From assembly GCF_000302595.1 (NCBI RefSeq), contig NZ_JH947126.1:213213-277212 (forward strand): a DNA stretch of 64,000 nucleotides, given 5' to 3'. A program made the position numbers and the translations under genes. Numbering within the stretch: position 1 is the first letter of the stretch; each line of letters opens with the position of its first letter. Below the pieces are notes generated by a model. That model was not told the origin of the DNA and searched no databases. It worked only from the letters and a program-made list of their open reading frames with translations. Shown one piece after another: positions 63,193-64,000 of this stretch. Source of the DNA: Pedobacter arcticus A12 (GTDB taxonomy: Bacteria > Bacteroidota > Bacteroidia > Sphingobacteriales > Sphingobacteriaceae).

Positions 63193-64000
63193 ATGAAACT
63201 ATACTTAAATAATCTTTACAGAATCACAGCAGTTTTAAGCCTGGTAACTGTGCTTATGCTTTGTGTTTCCTCATCAGTAAAGGCTCAGTACTTTGGGCAA
63301 AATAAGGTAAGATATAAAAATTTACAATTTAAGGTTTATGAAACGCCCCACTTTAACCTGTATTATTATACCAAAAACGATAGTTTGATTAAAGCTTTCG
63401 CAAAAGAAAGTGAAGCTTGGTACTCTATGCATCAGCAGGTTTTTAGAGATACTTTTAGAAGAAAAAATCCAATTATTTTATACGGAAACGCTCCGGAATT
63501 TCAACAGACTACGGTAATTGATGGTGAAATTGGTGTGGGTACCGGAGGTGTTACTGAAGGGTTGAAAAATCGTGTAATTATGCCTTTACAGGAGATTAAT
63601 GCGCAAACCCGCCACGTATTAGGTCATGAACTCGTACATGCGTTCCAGTACCATTCGTTGATTGAGGGAGACTCCACACAGTTAGAAAACATTGGTAATT
63701 TACCTTTGTGGATGATAGAAGGTATGGCCGAATATCTTTCTTTAGGAAAGGTTGATGCAAATACCGCCATGTGGATGCGTGACGCGGTGCTAAATAAAGA
63801 CATTCCTACCTTAAAAGACTTAACAACCAATAGCAAATACTTCCCTTATCGTTACGGACAGGCTTTTTGGTCTTTCATCGGTTCTACAAGAGAACTCTCC
63901 TGCCCTAAGTATCTCAAAAGATAACGATATTGTTTACTCCTACTATCGCTCGCAACGCTATACTTTGTACAATGCTAAAAGCACTGAGTTTACAGCTAAG
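63193..64000 (+). pseudogene. HELVH metallopeptidase/beta-propeller protein gene broken by an apparent internal deletion
   Basis: From ATG 63193 the product has a signal peptide (RITAVLSLVTVLMLCVSSSVKA); ATG 63157 is an alternative. The N-terminal domain carries the zinc site GHELVHAFQYHS and WMIEGMAEYLSLG, as in Bacteroidetes proteins joining a peptidase domain to a TolB-like propeller of several hundred residues. Translation stops at 63922-63924, soon after RYGQAFWSFIGSTR. From 63894 another frame reads NSPALSISKDNDIVYSYYRS then QRYTLYNA, and stays open to the window end; this looks like a later propeller repeat (PALS.D...SYYR.GRY.LY). So part of the gene seems deleted and the frame shifted near 63890. 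It could be a true pseudogene or an assembly error. Confidence 0.7.

Overview
The window reads as a chromosomal segment of a Bacteroidetes bacterium, most likely family Sphingobacteriaceae (Pedobacter-like). This placement is inferred from several things: the AT-rich sequence; promoter elements of the Bacteroidetes type (TTTG, about 20 nt, TAnnTTTG) upstream of several genes; weak Shine-Dalgarno signals with several TTG and GTG starts; many lipoproteins; and gene families typical of the phylum (fused SpmA/SpmB, DUF4397, DUF4369-TlpA, SatD plus DUF3307, DnaQ-UvrC-like fusion). I see no tRNA, rRNA, CRISPR array, insertion sequence or prophage. Most of the window is core metabolism with short accessory stretches between.

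Layout. 1-3.0 kb: an accessory locus with a 5'-truncated alpha/alpha-barrel terpene-cyclase-like protein, convergent with an NTP_transf_5 nucleotidyltransferase and a 64-residue Nif11-like peptide; it resembles the edge of a RiPP gene cluster. 3.1-8.1 kb (minus strand): methylglyoxal synthase, SpmAB-like membrane protein, secreted S9 peptidase, DUF1801 protein. 8.2-14.2 kb: gatB, a TlpA-like thioredoxin lipoprotein, an OmpR-family regulator, lipA, and an ECF sigma/anti-sigma pair. 14.2-21.9 kb: a complete histidine operon hisG-D-C-B-H-A-F-IE, preceded by a Bacteroidetes promoter and a 14-codon leader peptide with four His codons. 22-29 kb: WD40 protein, NlpC/P60 lipoprotein, mutS, a GAF histidine kinase, riboflavin synthase. 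29-37 kb: pyrG-yidC, a response regulator next to a sugar transferase that carries a degenerate receiver domain, a CobW GTPase and a BadF-type kinase. 37-45 kb: DUF4397 lipoprotein, SGNH hydrolase, MarC, CrtA-like protein, phosphatase, rpiA, GNAT, bioB, mgtE.

45.3-48.6 kb is a methionine locus: a SAM-I (S-box) riboswitch, then a 35-codon ORF ending in a Cys/Met-rich tail, then O-acetylhomoserine sulfhydrylase and homoserine dehydrogenase. 48.6-50.2 kb holds satD and a DUF3307 membrane protein behind four copies of an about 18-bp motif, which look like operators. 50.2-52 kb is a TetR / His-rich lipoprotein / cytochrome b561 module with a palindrome overlapping its promoter. 52-52.8 kb is decayed sequence with a dispersed repeat and the remnant of a second mgtE. 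52.8-64 kb has small lipoproteins, a DnaQ-GIY-YIG fusion, gltS, an FKBP isomerase, a glutamine/methionine transaminase plus omega-amidase pair, a class A penicillin-binding protein, and a HELVH metallopeptidase/beta-propeller gene that is broken by an apparent internal deletion.

The strongest candidates for something not yet described are the repeat-array-controlled satD-DUF3307 operon, the S-box followed by a Cys/Met leader ORF, and the Nif11-peptide/nucleotidyltransferase/cyclase-like locus at the left edge. All functions below are inferred from sequence reading only; no database search was run.
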